Of a stretch of 64,000 nt of DNA, positions 56,994 to 64,000 are shown one piece after another. The notes beneath the pieces were generated by a model that worked only from the letters and a program-made list of their open reading frames with translations, was not told where the DNA came from and searched no databases. The translations under genes were made by a program, and so were the position numbers. This stretch comes from Streptoverticillium olivoreticuli subsp. olivoreticuli (GTDB lineage Bacteria > Actinomycetota > Actinomycetes > Streptomycetales > Streptomycetaceae). The stretch covers positions 4,309,001-4,373,000 of the forward strand of contig NZ_CP031455.1 in assembly GCF_003391135.1 (NCBI RefSeq). The letters run 5' to 3'. Every line of letters begins with the position of its first letter. Position 1 is the first letter of the stretch.

Positions 56994-59954
56994 CTAGAAG
57001 AGACCGTCCCACATCTGCTCCACCAGCACCGCCCACCAATTCTCCGGTGACGCCATGGCGGCCGGATCCAGCGCCGCCAGCTGCTCCTGGAAGTCCGCGG
57101 TCCAGCGGCCCGCCTGTTCCGGCGTCAGACCGTAGCGCCAGCGCCACATCTTGCCGAGCAGCGCCAAAGAGCGAACGAACTGCGGCAGGCTCGTGTTGAC
57201 GAACTGAGGAGGCACGGAACCACCGTCCGGCCCCGCCTCCATCGGTACGGCCACGATGTGCGCCGTGCCGTACTGCACACACAGCTGACGACCGTAGTCG
57301 CTGCCCATCACCAGATACGACCCGGCATCCGGCGCCGGACGCACCCCGCGCTCCGCCGCCAGCTCCGCCAGCGTCGGCACCGGACGGCCCGGCTGCGCCT
57401 GACCCCAGAAGAACGGGCCGAAGTCCACCGGCAGACCCGCCCAGACGAGCGTCTGCGCCACGACGTCCGGCACGCCCTGCCGCGACACCGCGCGCTGCTC
57501 GAACCGGAACACGCCCTGCGGGCCGAACGACTCCGCCAGCTCCCGGGCCATGACGTCCGGCCCCACCGGCGGAAGTTGACCGGGGGCCGACAGCGGCACC
57601 CGGTTCGGCGCGGGCCGCGCCGGGCCGTCGGCGACCTGGTGCAGCTCGCCCTGATGCTCAATCAGATGCCGCATGCCCTGCTGCCGGGTCGCGAGATCCC
57701 GGCCGTACGCGGCGGTGTGGCTGATCCGCACCTGCGGCCAGGTCTCCCGCACCATGCGGGCGCAGTAACCACCCGGCAGATCACACGACTCCAGCTCCGT
57801 GTGCAGCTCCAGCACCTGCTGCGGCGGCACGTTCATCGCCCGCAGCTCGTGCAGGATCTGCCACTCGGGGTGCGGCGTCCCCGGCGCGCTGCGCCGGATG
57901 AGCTGCTGCTCGGAACCGTCGGCCGCGCGATAGCGCAACACCGCCATGTACCCGGGCCCGACCGTGGGCACCCCGGCCGGCGGCTGCTGCGGATAGCCGT
58001 AACCCTGTCCCGGCCCCTGCGGCGCGGCGGGCGTGCCGGGGCCCGCGAGCATGGTGGCCGCGTGGTGCGCGCCGCCGGGCCCGCCGGCCGCGGGCGGCTG
58101 CCCGGGAACACCCGGAGCGCCGGGAGCGTGCGGTACGGAACCACCGCCGCCGCCCGGCGTACCGGGCCCGGCGAGCATGGTGGCGGCGTGATGCACCCCA
58201 CCGGGACCCTGCGGGGGCTGCCCGGGAGGCTGCGGGGCGGCGGGAGGCCGTCCCGGAGCGCCGGGAGCGCCCGGAGCGGCGGGCACGCCGGGGGTACCCG
58301 GGGTGGCCAGCATCGTCGCGGCGTACGCGGCACCGGGGCCCTGTGGGGCGCCCGGAGGCCGGGGAGCTCCCGGGGCACCGGGAGCCTGCGGGGCACCCGG
58401 GATGCCGGGGGCCTGCGGAGCGGCCGGGACCTGAGCGCCGGGAACACGAGGCGCACCGGGAGGCTGCCCCGGAACACCGGGCGCACCAGGAGCATGCGGA
58501 ACCTGCGCCCCACCCGCGCCCGGCCGCGCGGGAGCACCGGGCACACCGGGACCACCGGGGCCACCGGGGCCACCGGGCTCTGCAAGCATCGTGGCCGCCG
58601 CGTGCGCCCCACCGGTCCCGGGCGCACCCGGAGCCGCGGGCGGTACGGGCCCACCGACCCCCGGCGCCCCGGGGACACCCGGAGCGTGGGGGGGCTGACC
58701 GGGCACACCCGGAGGCCGCGGCACGCCGGCGCTCGGGGCACTCGGGACCCCGGGAGCACCGGGAGCACCGGGAGCACCGGGAGCACCGGGAGTGTACGGA
58801 GGTTGCCCGGGCGTGCCCGGGCCGCCAGGCGCGCCTGGCATTCCCGGAGCACCCGGGGCCCGCGCGCCCGGCGTGGCCGGGCCCGCCGGGTCCTCGATCG
58901 CCGGGGCGATCGCCGTGCGCGGCAGCGCGCTGCCCGCGGGCATCAGCGCCGTCTTGGCCTCGGGCTGGACGCCCGGAGCCGGGAAGTCGTCCTCGTCCGT
59001 ACCCGACAGAGCGGGAGCGAGCACCGTGGCGGGCAGCCCGACGGAACGGTCCCCGTCGTCCTCACCCGCGTTCGTGTCGGCCCCGGCCCAAGGAGTCGCC
59101 GAGGGGTCGGCGTCCGGCCACACCGAAGCGCCGGAAGGGCCGTCGGAACCGGCACCCGGCGCGGGAGACGCGTCCGGAAGCCCGGGAGTCGCCGAGGCCA
59201 TGCCCCTGCCGTCGGACGCGTCCGTCCCGGGCCCGGACGTCGCGTCCGACCAGGCCGACGCTCCGGCGCCCCCCGCGGACAAAGACCCACCGGAACCCGT
59301 ACCCGCCGAATCAGGAACTCCCGGCGCGGAAGACAAACCCGAAGTGCCCGAAGGCGACGAAGCCGCCCCCGCGTCCGGCCGCGCCGAAGCATCGGCGGAC
59401 ATACCGGAGCCCGTACCCGCCGAAGCGGGAGCCCCTGGCCTGGAAGCCGCACCCGCCGGAACACCCGCGGACGAATCCGAGCCCGGCGCAGCCGGGACCC
59501 CCGGCAGGGGAGACACACCCGACGTGGCCGAAGGCGGCGAAGCCGCACCCGCACCCGACGTCGACCGCCGGTCCGGGATGCCCATCGCGTCCGCCGCGTC
59601 CTGCAACCACTGCGGCGGGCTCAGCAGGAAGGACGTCGCCTCCAGATCGAGCCGCTTCGGCGGCGCGTCCGACGCCGCCGGCACCTGTTCGTCCACGGCC
59701 CCGTACTCCTCCTCGTACCGGCGGATCACCTCGCCGACCGGCAGCCCCGGCCACAGCGTCGTCTCGCCGCTGTCCCGGGCGATCACCAGGCGGGCCAGGC
59801 CGCCGTCCGACCTCGGACCGTCCTCGCGGTCCTCCGCCCAGACCACGAAACCCAGATCGAACTCCCGCACCCGCACCTCGCGGTGCTGATACGCCGGCAC
59901 ATCGCCGTTGACCCAGCGCTCCGCGCGCTCCTGCGCCTGCGCGAACGTCACCAT
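56994..59954 (-). CDS. Multidomain protein: YrhB-like, collagen-like linker, deaminase-like, SUKH-4
   Basis: This 986-residue protein has no signal peptide. Residues 2-85 resemble the YrhB/Imm35 immunity fold (AQERAERWVNGDV, LVIARDSGETTLWPGLPVGE). About 140-660 is a Gly/Pro/Ala/Ser linker with GAPG/GTPG triplets and four AATMLA motifs. About 666-765 looks like a nucleotide-deaminase fold (LHTELESCDLPGGYCARMV; H718, E720, C724, C731). About 800-986 is SUKH-4-like (VNTSLPQFVRSLALLGKMW). ATG 59954 has GGAGGGGTGAG upstream; 7 bp separate it from the HNH-SUKH gene. Toxin-like and immunity-like domains share one chain. Confidence 0.75.
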   Translation of the reverse strand: MVTFAQAQERAERWVNGDVPAYQHREVRVREFDLGFVVWAEDREDGPRSDGGLARLVIARDSGETTLWPGLPVGEVIRRYEEEYGAVDEQVPAASDAPPKRLDLEATSFLLSPPQWLQDAADAMGIPDRRSTSGAGAASPPSATSGVSPLPGVPAAPGSDSSAGVPAGAASRPGAPASAGTGSGMSADASARPDAGAASSPSGTSGLSSAPGVPDSAGTGSGGSLSAGGAGASAWSDATSGPGTDASDGRGMASATPGLPDASPAPGAGSDGPSGASVWPDADPSATPWAGADTNAGEDDGDRSVGLPATVLAPALSGTDEDDFPAPGVQPEAKTALMPAGSALPRTAIAPAIEDPAGPATPGARAPGAPGMPGAPGGPGTPGQPPYTPGAPGAPGAPGAPGVPSAPSAGVPRPPGVPGQPPHAPGVPGAPGVGGPVPPAAPGAPGTGGAHAAATMLAEPGGPGGPGGPGVPGAPARPGAGGAQVPHAPGAPGVPGQPPGAPRVPGAQVPAAPQAPGIPGAPQAPGAPGAPRPPGAPQGPGAAYAATMLATPGTPGVPAAPGAPGAPGRPPAAPQPPGQPPQGPGGVHHAATMLAGPGTPGGGGGSVPHAPGAPGVPGQPPAAGGPGGAHHAATMLAGPGTPAAPQGPGQGYGYPQQPPAGVPTVGPGYMAVLRYRAADGSEQQLIRRSAPGTPHPEWQILHELRAMNVPPQQVLELHTELESCDLPGGYCARMVRETWPQVRISHTAAYGRDLATRQQGMRHLIEHQGELHQVADGPARPAPNRVPLSAPGQLPPVGPDVMARELAESFGPQGVFRFEQRAVSRQGVPDVVAQTLVWAGLPVDFGPFFWGQAQPGRPVPTLAELAAERGVRPAPDAGSYLVMGSDYGRQLCVQYGTAHIVAVPMEAGPDGGSVPPQFVNTSLPQFVRSLALLGKMWRWRYGLTPEQAGRWTADFQEQLAALDPAAMASPENWWAVLVEQMWDGLF

Positions 59955-59961
59955 CCCGCGC

Positions 59962-60939
59962 TCACCCCTCCACCGGGACGGCGTACGCGAAGCCACCGTC
60001 GACCATCAGGTTCGCGACGGTCTCCAGCTCCGGCGGGCCGCCGGCCAGCCGCGAGAGAAACGCGTCGAAGTCCTCGCCGCAGGGCAGCAGCAGCCGCTCC
60101 ACCCGCTCCTGCACCGTCCAGCCGTCCTGGTCGCGGGCGTCGTCGAACGGGCAGAACCACACCGTGCCGAGCGCCTCGCCCTTCACCTTCACCGCGAGCA
60201 CACCGCCCTGCACGAAACCGACACCCAGATAGTCCTTGGTGAAGTGATCGCGCAGGCACTTGTTCACATAGACCAGGTCATTGACCGCGGCCTCGTCCCG
60301 CACCGTGAGGAACGGCTGGTCGATCAGCAGCCCCAGCTCCGCGTCCAGCGCGGCACCCACCGGCGCGCAGCCGCCCGCCGCCTTCAGGAAGGCGCGGTAC
60401 GCACCGGGCAGCCGGTAGCCGAGATCCTCCTCGACGCCCTGGACCTGTTCCTCCGTCACCGCCAGATCCCGCTGCGGCAGCGCGAAGTGCACCGGGCGCG
60501 TCTCCTGCAACGGCCGCGTACCCCGCTTGTCCTGGTCCACGGCCGCCGTCGCCAGCCCCGCGTGGTGCCGCAGCAGCACCTTCACCTCGACCGGGACCAG
60601 CTCCAGCCGGCGCGTGCCCGCCACGTGGTGCCACGTCCAGCCGTGCGGCGTCGCCACACACGGCAGGCTCGCCCACAGCTCGTGCCCGGCCGCGTGCTGC
60701 GCCGCGTTCGCCGACACGTAGTCCGTCAGCCGCAGCTCGTCGACGCCGAAACCCTCCGGCGGTTCCGCGATCTCCGCGGCCGCCCGGGCGTACGGCGAGA
60801 AATCCGGAAAACCGTCCTCGTCCACCCGCACGCCCTTCGGGTAGCGCGCGGCACGGACCGGATCCGGGAAGTGCACGACCTGCCCGGCATAGGCCGTGTT
60901 CGGTGGCGCGGCGTGCTGCCCGAGCCGACCTGTCGTCAT
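59962..60939 (-). CDS. HNH/WHH-like nuclease domain fused to SMI1/KNR4 (SUKH-1) domain
   Basis: The 325-residue protein opens with FPDFSPYA (about 44-51) and a WHH-type nuclease pattern: GWTWHHVAGTRRLELVPVEV (WHH at 103-105, LVP at 114-116), then HH at 125-126. Residues about 161-312 match SMI1/KNR4 (TEEQVQGVEEDLGYRLPGAYRAFL, DYLGVGFVQGG). Nuclease toxins of polymorphic systems are normally neutralised by a SUKH protein, so fusing both in one chain would give a self-restrained enzyme (inference). ATG 60939. It lies first in a leftward pair. Confidence 0.72.
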   Translation of the reverse strand: MTTGRLGQHAAPPNTAYAGQVVHFPDPVRAARYPKGVRVDEDGFPDFSPYARAAAEIAEPPEGFGVDELRLTDYVSANAAQHAAGHELWASLPCVATPHGWTWHHVAGTRRLELVPVEVKVLLRHHAGLATAAVDQDKRGTRPLQETRPVHFALPQRDLAVTEEQVQGVEEDLGYRLPGAYRAFLKAAGGCAPVGAALDAELGLLIDQPFLTVRDEAAVNDLVYVNKCLRDHFTKDYLGVGFVQGGVLAVKVKGEALGTVWFCPFDDARDQDGWTVQERVERLLLPCGEDFDAFLSRLAGGPPELETVANLMVDGGFAYAVPVEG

Positions 60940-61303
60940 GGCGGTTGCCCCCTGCTGACTCTGTCACCTGACGCCCGGACAAGTGCGGCGGACACCGCGG
61001 GCCACCGGGCCACCGGCCGCGCCACGGGGCGGCCCGGCCGGTCGGTGTCCCCATGGCCGAGAACACCCCGTGCGCACAGCCTAAGCGGTGCCGCAAGGCG
61101 GGGTCCGCGCACCGGACCACACCCACCGCACCGCACGACCCCGACCCCGGCGATCACCGCCAGGCACCACATCCCATAGTGATCACGCGACACATGAACA
61201 CCACACGGCACGCATCCAACCCCGACCTGACTTCCACACCCGCCACCCCATTTGGCAGGCTGATCCCCGCAACAGGGGGATTGCACGGGAGGGAAGAACC
61301 ACC
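60940..61303. other. Divergent promoter region of the toxin/immunity-domain cluster
   Basis: About 360 bp separate the two diverging gene pairs. ATCCCC and GGGGAT form a small hairpin at about 61262-61281, close before the rightward ribosome-binding site. GTGATCAC is a palindrome at 61181-61188. No ORF here is convincing. Shared regulation of both sides is likely. Confidence 0.4.
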
Positions 61304-61843
61304 ATGCACACGACTCAGGACCGCCAGCCCGTGAACGAACGCGCCTCCGCACCCGGAGACCCCCGGCTCACCTGGAGCGCCACCGACGACGCGGACAGAC
61401 CGCCCGCGCTGCTGCACCGCCGCGACGGCATCCTGCCCGCCGTCGCGGCCGCGCTCTCCGTCCGCGGCGAGACCCTGACCTGCACCGCGGGCAAGGCCGA
61501 CCAGCCGCCGACGCTCCACCCGCTCGTCCAGGACTTCCTCGACACGCTCACCAGCGACCGGCGCGAACGCTTCACCGGCCGCTGCCCCGAAGCCGTGCTC
61601 CTCACCCGCTACCTCAGCGCCTTCGAAGCGGGCCGGAGCAAACGCGCCGCCCGCAAACCGCTCACCCACGGGGAAGCGAAACGCGCCCTGAAACACTCCA
61701 AACTCACCGCCCGGCACATCCGCGAGGACGGCGACCCCCGGCACGGCGGCTACGCGCCCCCCTGCCGCTCCTGTACGGCTCTCCTCGCCCACTTCGGCGT
61801 ACGGAGCGTCGACCCCGCCGCCCCGACCAACGGCAAGGGCTGA
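61304..61843 (+). CDS. YwqJ-type deaminase domain protein
   Basis: The 179-residue protein has the deaminase motifs CPE (94-96) and PCRSC (153-157, two Cys), with the third ligand Cys94. The segment GRCPEAVLLTRYLSAFEAG is characteristic of the YwqJ family of toxin deaminases. The N-terminal 90 residues are not recognised and lack a secretion signal. ATG 61304 follows GGGAGGG. The next gene encodes SUKH-3, the usual partner of YwqJ deaminases. DNA, RNA or nucleotide could be the substrate. Confidence 0.83.
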   Translation: MHTTQDRQPVNERASAPGDPRLTWSATDDADRPPALLHRRDGILPAVAAALSVRGETLTCTAGKADQPPTLHPLVQDFLDTLTSDRRERFTGRCPEAVLLTRYLSAFEAGRSKRAARKPLTHGEAKRALKHSKLTARHIREDGDPRHGGYAPPCRSCTALLAHFGVRSVDPAAPTNGKG

Positions 61844-61847
61844 CCCC

Positions 61848-62354
61848 ATGCGCGCCTTCGAACGCACCGCCGCCACCCGCTTCCCCGTCGCCGTCGACGC
61901 CGCCCTCCGCGAGGCCGGCTGGCAGCCCGGCCGCTGGGACATCAAGGCCGCCGAGAACTGGGCCGACGCCCTGCGCGCCCACACCTCCCCCGCCGGCCAC
62001 CGGCACACCGTCTTCCCCGCCGCGGTCGAGGCCTGGGCCGAATTCGGCGGGCTCCACATCACCGCCCCGGGGCCCGGCCGCCACATCGCGCCGACGCCCT
62101 TCCACATCGACCCGCTGCACGGCCTCCACCTCGCCCGCACCGTCGCCGACCTCGGCCGCGCGCTGGGCGCCGAGGTGTGCCCCCTCGGCCAGGAGGCCGA
62201 CGGCCAGGCGCTGCTCGCCATCGACACGCACGGGCGGGTCTACAGCCTCGACCACACCGGCGACTGGTACCTCGGCTCCGACATCGACCACGCCATCGGC
62301 GCCCTCGTCACCGGCGCCCGCCCCTCCCGCCTCTCGGCGGGACCGCGCGCGTAG
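61848..62354 (+). CDS. SUKH-3 immunity-family protein
   Basis: The 168-residue protein has the SUKH-3 pattern: LREAGWQPGRWDIKAAENWA, then AAVEAWAEFGGLHI and the late GRVYSLDHTGDWYLGSDIDH. It begins 4 bp after the YwqJ-type deaminase stop and must be cotranslated. In polymorphic systems SUKH proteins bind and block the adjacent toxin. No other gene follows before the convergent sensor kinase. Assignment as immunity to this deaminase is by arrangement. Confidence 0.83.
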   Translation: MRAFERTAATRFPVAVDAALREAGWQPGRWDIKAAENWADALRAHTSPAGHRHTVFPAAVEAWAEFGGLHITAPGPGRHIAPTPFHIDPLHGLHLARTVADLGRALGAEVCPLGQEADGQALLAIDTHGRVYSLDHTGDWYLGSDIDHAIGALVTGARPSRLSAGPRA

Positions 62355-62453
62355 CGCGGCCCGGAGCACCGCGGGGCGCCCGGCCCCGGCGGCGCCGGGC
62401 CACACCCGGCGGGGTCGGGAATCAGCCAAAAACAGGGCAGGAACCGGCCTATT

Positions 62454-63818
62454 TCAGGCCGCCATCCGCCCCTCCCCGGACGGGATCACCGCGGAGACCC
62501 GGAAGCCACCCACATCCGTCACACCCGCCACAAACACCCCGCCCAGCGCCGAGACCCGCTCCCGCATCCCGACCAGGCCGTTGCCGCCGCTCGGCAGACC
62601 GACGTCCGCGCCGCCGTCCGAAGGACCGTTCTCCACCTGGAGCGCCACCTCGTCCTCCCGGTGCGCCACCCGCACGATCGCCTTCGCACCCGGCGCGTGC
62701 TTGTGCACATTCGTCAGCGCCTCCTGCACCACGCGGTAGGCCGTGCTCTCCACCCGCGCGCCGTGCGAACGCTCCTCGCCCTCCACGCACAGCTCGACCG
62801 CCATGCCCGCGGCCCTCGACTGACCCACCAGGTCCTCCAGCCCGTCGAGACACGGACCGTCACCGCCCGCGGCCTCGTCCGCCCCGGCGGCCGCCGCACT
62901 CACCGACACCCGCGCCGAAGCCGCCGCCGCGACCTCCGCCAGCCGCTGCGACTCCGCCGCCGACGACTGCGCGGCCACCGCGCCGTCCGACGACGTCCGC
63001 AGCACCCCCAGCATCTCCCGCAGCTCCATCAGCGCCTGGCGGCCCATGTCACCCACCAGACCCGCGTTCTTCGACGCCTTCTCCGGGTCCTTCAGCGCCA
63101 CCGCCTGCAACGCCGCCGCGTGCACCACCATCAACGACACCCGGTGGGCCACCACGTCGTGCATCTCCCGCGCGATCCGCGTGCGCTCCTCGTTGCGGGC
63201 CCACACCGCGCGCTCCTCCGCCCGGTCCGCCAGCAGCGCCAGCTCGCGCTCCAGCCCGTCCGCCCGCTCGCGCAGGCTCTCGACGAGGCGGCGGCGCGCC
63301 CCCACGTACAGGCCGAGCAGCACGGGCGGCGCGGACAGACCCAGCGCCATCAGCGCCGAGAACACCACGATCAGCCACATGCCCGGCCGGTAGCCGTCCT
63401 CCGTCATGTCCTGGTGGAAGCGCACGAACGTCACCACGAACGTCCCCGCGACCGACGCCCCGGCCAGCACCACCGTCAGCCGCCGCGGCACATCGGCCGC
63501 GGCCAGTGTGTACAGCCCGACGATGCCCAGCAGGAAACCCATCTCGGCCGGTGTGATCGCGATCGACAGCAGCACCACGGCTATCGGCCACCGCCGCCGC
63601 AGCACCAGCGACGCCCCGGCCGGCAGCCCGATGGCGAAGCCGACCGCCGCGGGCAGCCCCGCGTCCTTGGCGAAGCCGATCCCTTCCGCCGTGCACTCCA
63701 GCGCCGACACCAGCGCGAGCGTCACGTCCAGCACGAAACCCCGACGCCGCTCCCACCACCACGGCCCCCCGGGCGCGCCCCGCGCGCCTGCCTCCGCGAT
63801 TGCCCCCGTTGTGGTCAT
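62454..63818 (-). CDS. Two-component sensor histidine kinase (HisKA_3 / NarL-type)
   Basis: The 454-residue protein has five to six spans in residues 25-175 and then a short coiled coil. The HisKA_3 dimerisation helix is ARNEERTRIAREMHDVVAHR, with phospho-acceptor His220. An ATP-binding domain has N-box YRVVQEALTNVHKHA and G2 GNGLVGMRERV. An Ala/Ser-rich insertion (about 300-340) separates the two catalytic parts. The predicted extracellular loops are short, so the signal may be in the membrane. No response regulator gene is downstream. The start at 63818 has TAGTCT 7 nt upstream (leaderless). Confidence 0.88.
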   Translation of the reverse strand: MTTTGAIAEAGARGAPGGPWWWERRRGFVLDVTLALVSALECTAEGIGFAKDAGLPAAVGFAIGLPAGASLVLRRRWPIAVVLLSIAITPAEMGFLLGIVGLYTLAAADVPRRLTVVLAGASVAGTFVVTFVRFHQDMTEDGYRPGMWLIVVFSALMALGLSAPPVLLGLYVGARRRLVESLRERADGLERELALLADRAEERAVWARNEERTRIAREMHDVVAHRVSLMVVHAAALQAVALKDPEKASKNAGLVGDMGRQALMELREMLGVLRTSSDGAVAAQSSAAESQRLAEVAAAASARVSVSAAAAGADEAAGGDGPCLDGLEDLVGQSRAAGMAVELCVEGEERSHGARVESTAYRVVQEALTNVHKHAPGAKAIVRVAHREDEVALQVENGPSDGGADVGLPSGGNGLVGMRERVSALGGVFVAGVTDVGGFRVSAVIPSGEGRMAA

Positions 63819-63973
63819 ACCACCCAGACTACGGGCGCCCGCCACCGGTTTTCCCGTCCGTGCGGCAGCACGATGCGCGTGCGAAGAGGGTGGAAATGCA
63901 CTGTTATCCCTCGAACTATTTAATCGGGCATGTTTTCGGGACATGTGGAGGTGTGCGCGACGAGGCTGGGCCC

Positions 63974-64000
63974 ATGCAAGCGAAGACGGAACTACAGGCA
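63974..64000 (+). CDS. Start of a rightward gene, cut by window end
   Basis: ATG 63974 opens nine codons (MQAKTELQA) in frame to the last base. Only a weak GAGG lies upstream, 22 nt away. It is placed divergently to the sensor kinase, with an AT-rich segment (63910-63940) between them. Too little is present to assign a product. Confidence 0.35.

Noticed and set aside
59310..59754. Separate 147-codon gene at the 3' side of the YrhB-like region
   Set aside because: It is an alternative frame within the linker of the 986-residue protein, rich in Gly/Arg, without any start signal.
61053..61334. 93-codon frame in the divergent gap of the toxin/immunity-domain cluster
   Set aside because: There is no ribosome-binding site and composition is low complexity (Pro/Thr/His). 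It ends past the supported start at 61304.

Overview
The window is high-GC actinobacterial chromosome, almost certainly Streptomyces. Codon third positions are nearly all G or C. Several genes appear to be read from leaderless mRNAs, with a TANNNT -10 box 6-7 nt before the start codon. The gene content and order (hut genes, cystathionine beta-synthase, thiolase, a tRNA-Leu(UAA), ndh, eno, two rpf genes, mfd) match what I recall of the conserved core of Streptomyces coelicolor around SCO3070-SCO3120. That comparison is from memory; no search was run. No insertion sequence, prophage or CRISPR array was seen.

Layout. 1-6.8 kb: a truncated secreted serine hydrolase, then a leftward histidine-utilisation operon (hutU, an M20 amidohydrolase, hutF, hutI). 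7-18.2 kb: a PLP decarboxylase, an RpiR-type regulator, a MatB-like acyl-CoA ligase, cystathionine beta-synthase, an SGNH hydrolase, a thiolase and small conserved proteins. 18.3-26.2 kb: a BI-1 family membrane protein, tRNA-Leu(UAA) (bldA), an ABC export pair, a cyclopropane-fatty-acid-synthase-like methyltransferase, and a type II NADH dehydrogenase with a Rex-like operator. 26.6-32.5 kb: a leftward run of eno, divIC, DUF501 and ppx/gppA, and two Rpf-type muralytic genes, the first behind a c-di-AMP (ydaO) riboswitch. 32.6-41.1 kb: a P450, MazG, a SurA-like lipoprotein, a Ser/Thr kinase overlapping a Pro-Gln-repeat membrane protein, and an orphan type I-like DNA methylase with an altered catalytic motif. 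41.2-48.7 kb: a secreted duplicated-domain protein, a DUF2079 membrane protein, mfd, a toxin-antitoxin-like pair and a DUF4097 lipoprotein. 48.8-49.4 kb carries no annotated-size gene but holds two repeated double-hairpin elements and a 27-codon ORF behind a structured leader. 49.4-55.7 kb: DUF1697, a second ABC export pair and a lytic transglycosylase. 55.9-62.4 kb: a coiled-coil protein, then a divergent cluster with polymorphic-toxin domains (two deaminase-like domains, an HNH/WHH-like nuclease, and SUKH and YrhB-type immunity domains). 62.4-64 kb: a sensor histidine kinase and the first codons of a rightward gene.

Main themes. Redox and envelope control are visible in cis-elements: Rex-like operators near ndh and a c-di-AMP riboswitch before rpfA. 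A family of composite GC-rich dispersed repeats sits in at least seven places, supplies terminators, and has run into coding sequence at one N-terminus and one C-terminus. The strongest candidates for undescribed biology are the small-ORF/structured-leader locus at 49.1-49.36 kb, the paired hairpin elements beside it, the toxin/immunity-domain cluster at 57-62.4 kb, and the methylase-like protein with HPPF in place of NPPF.
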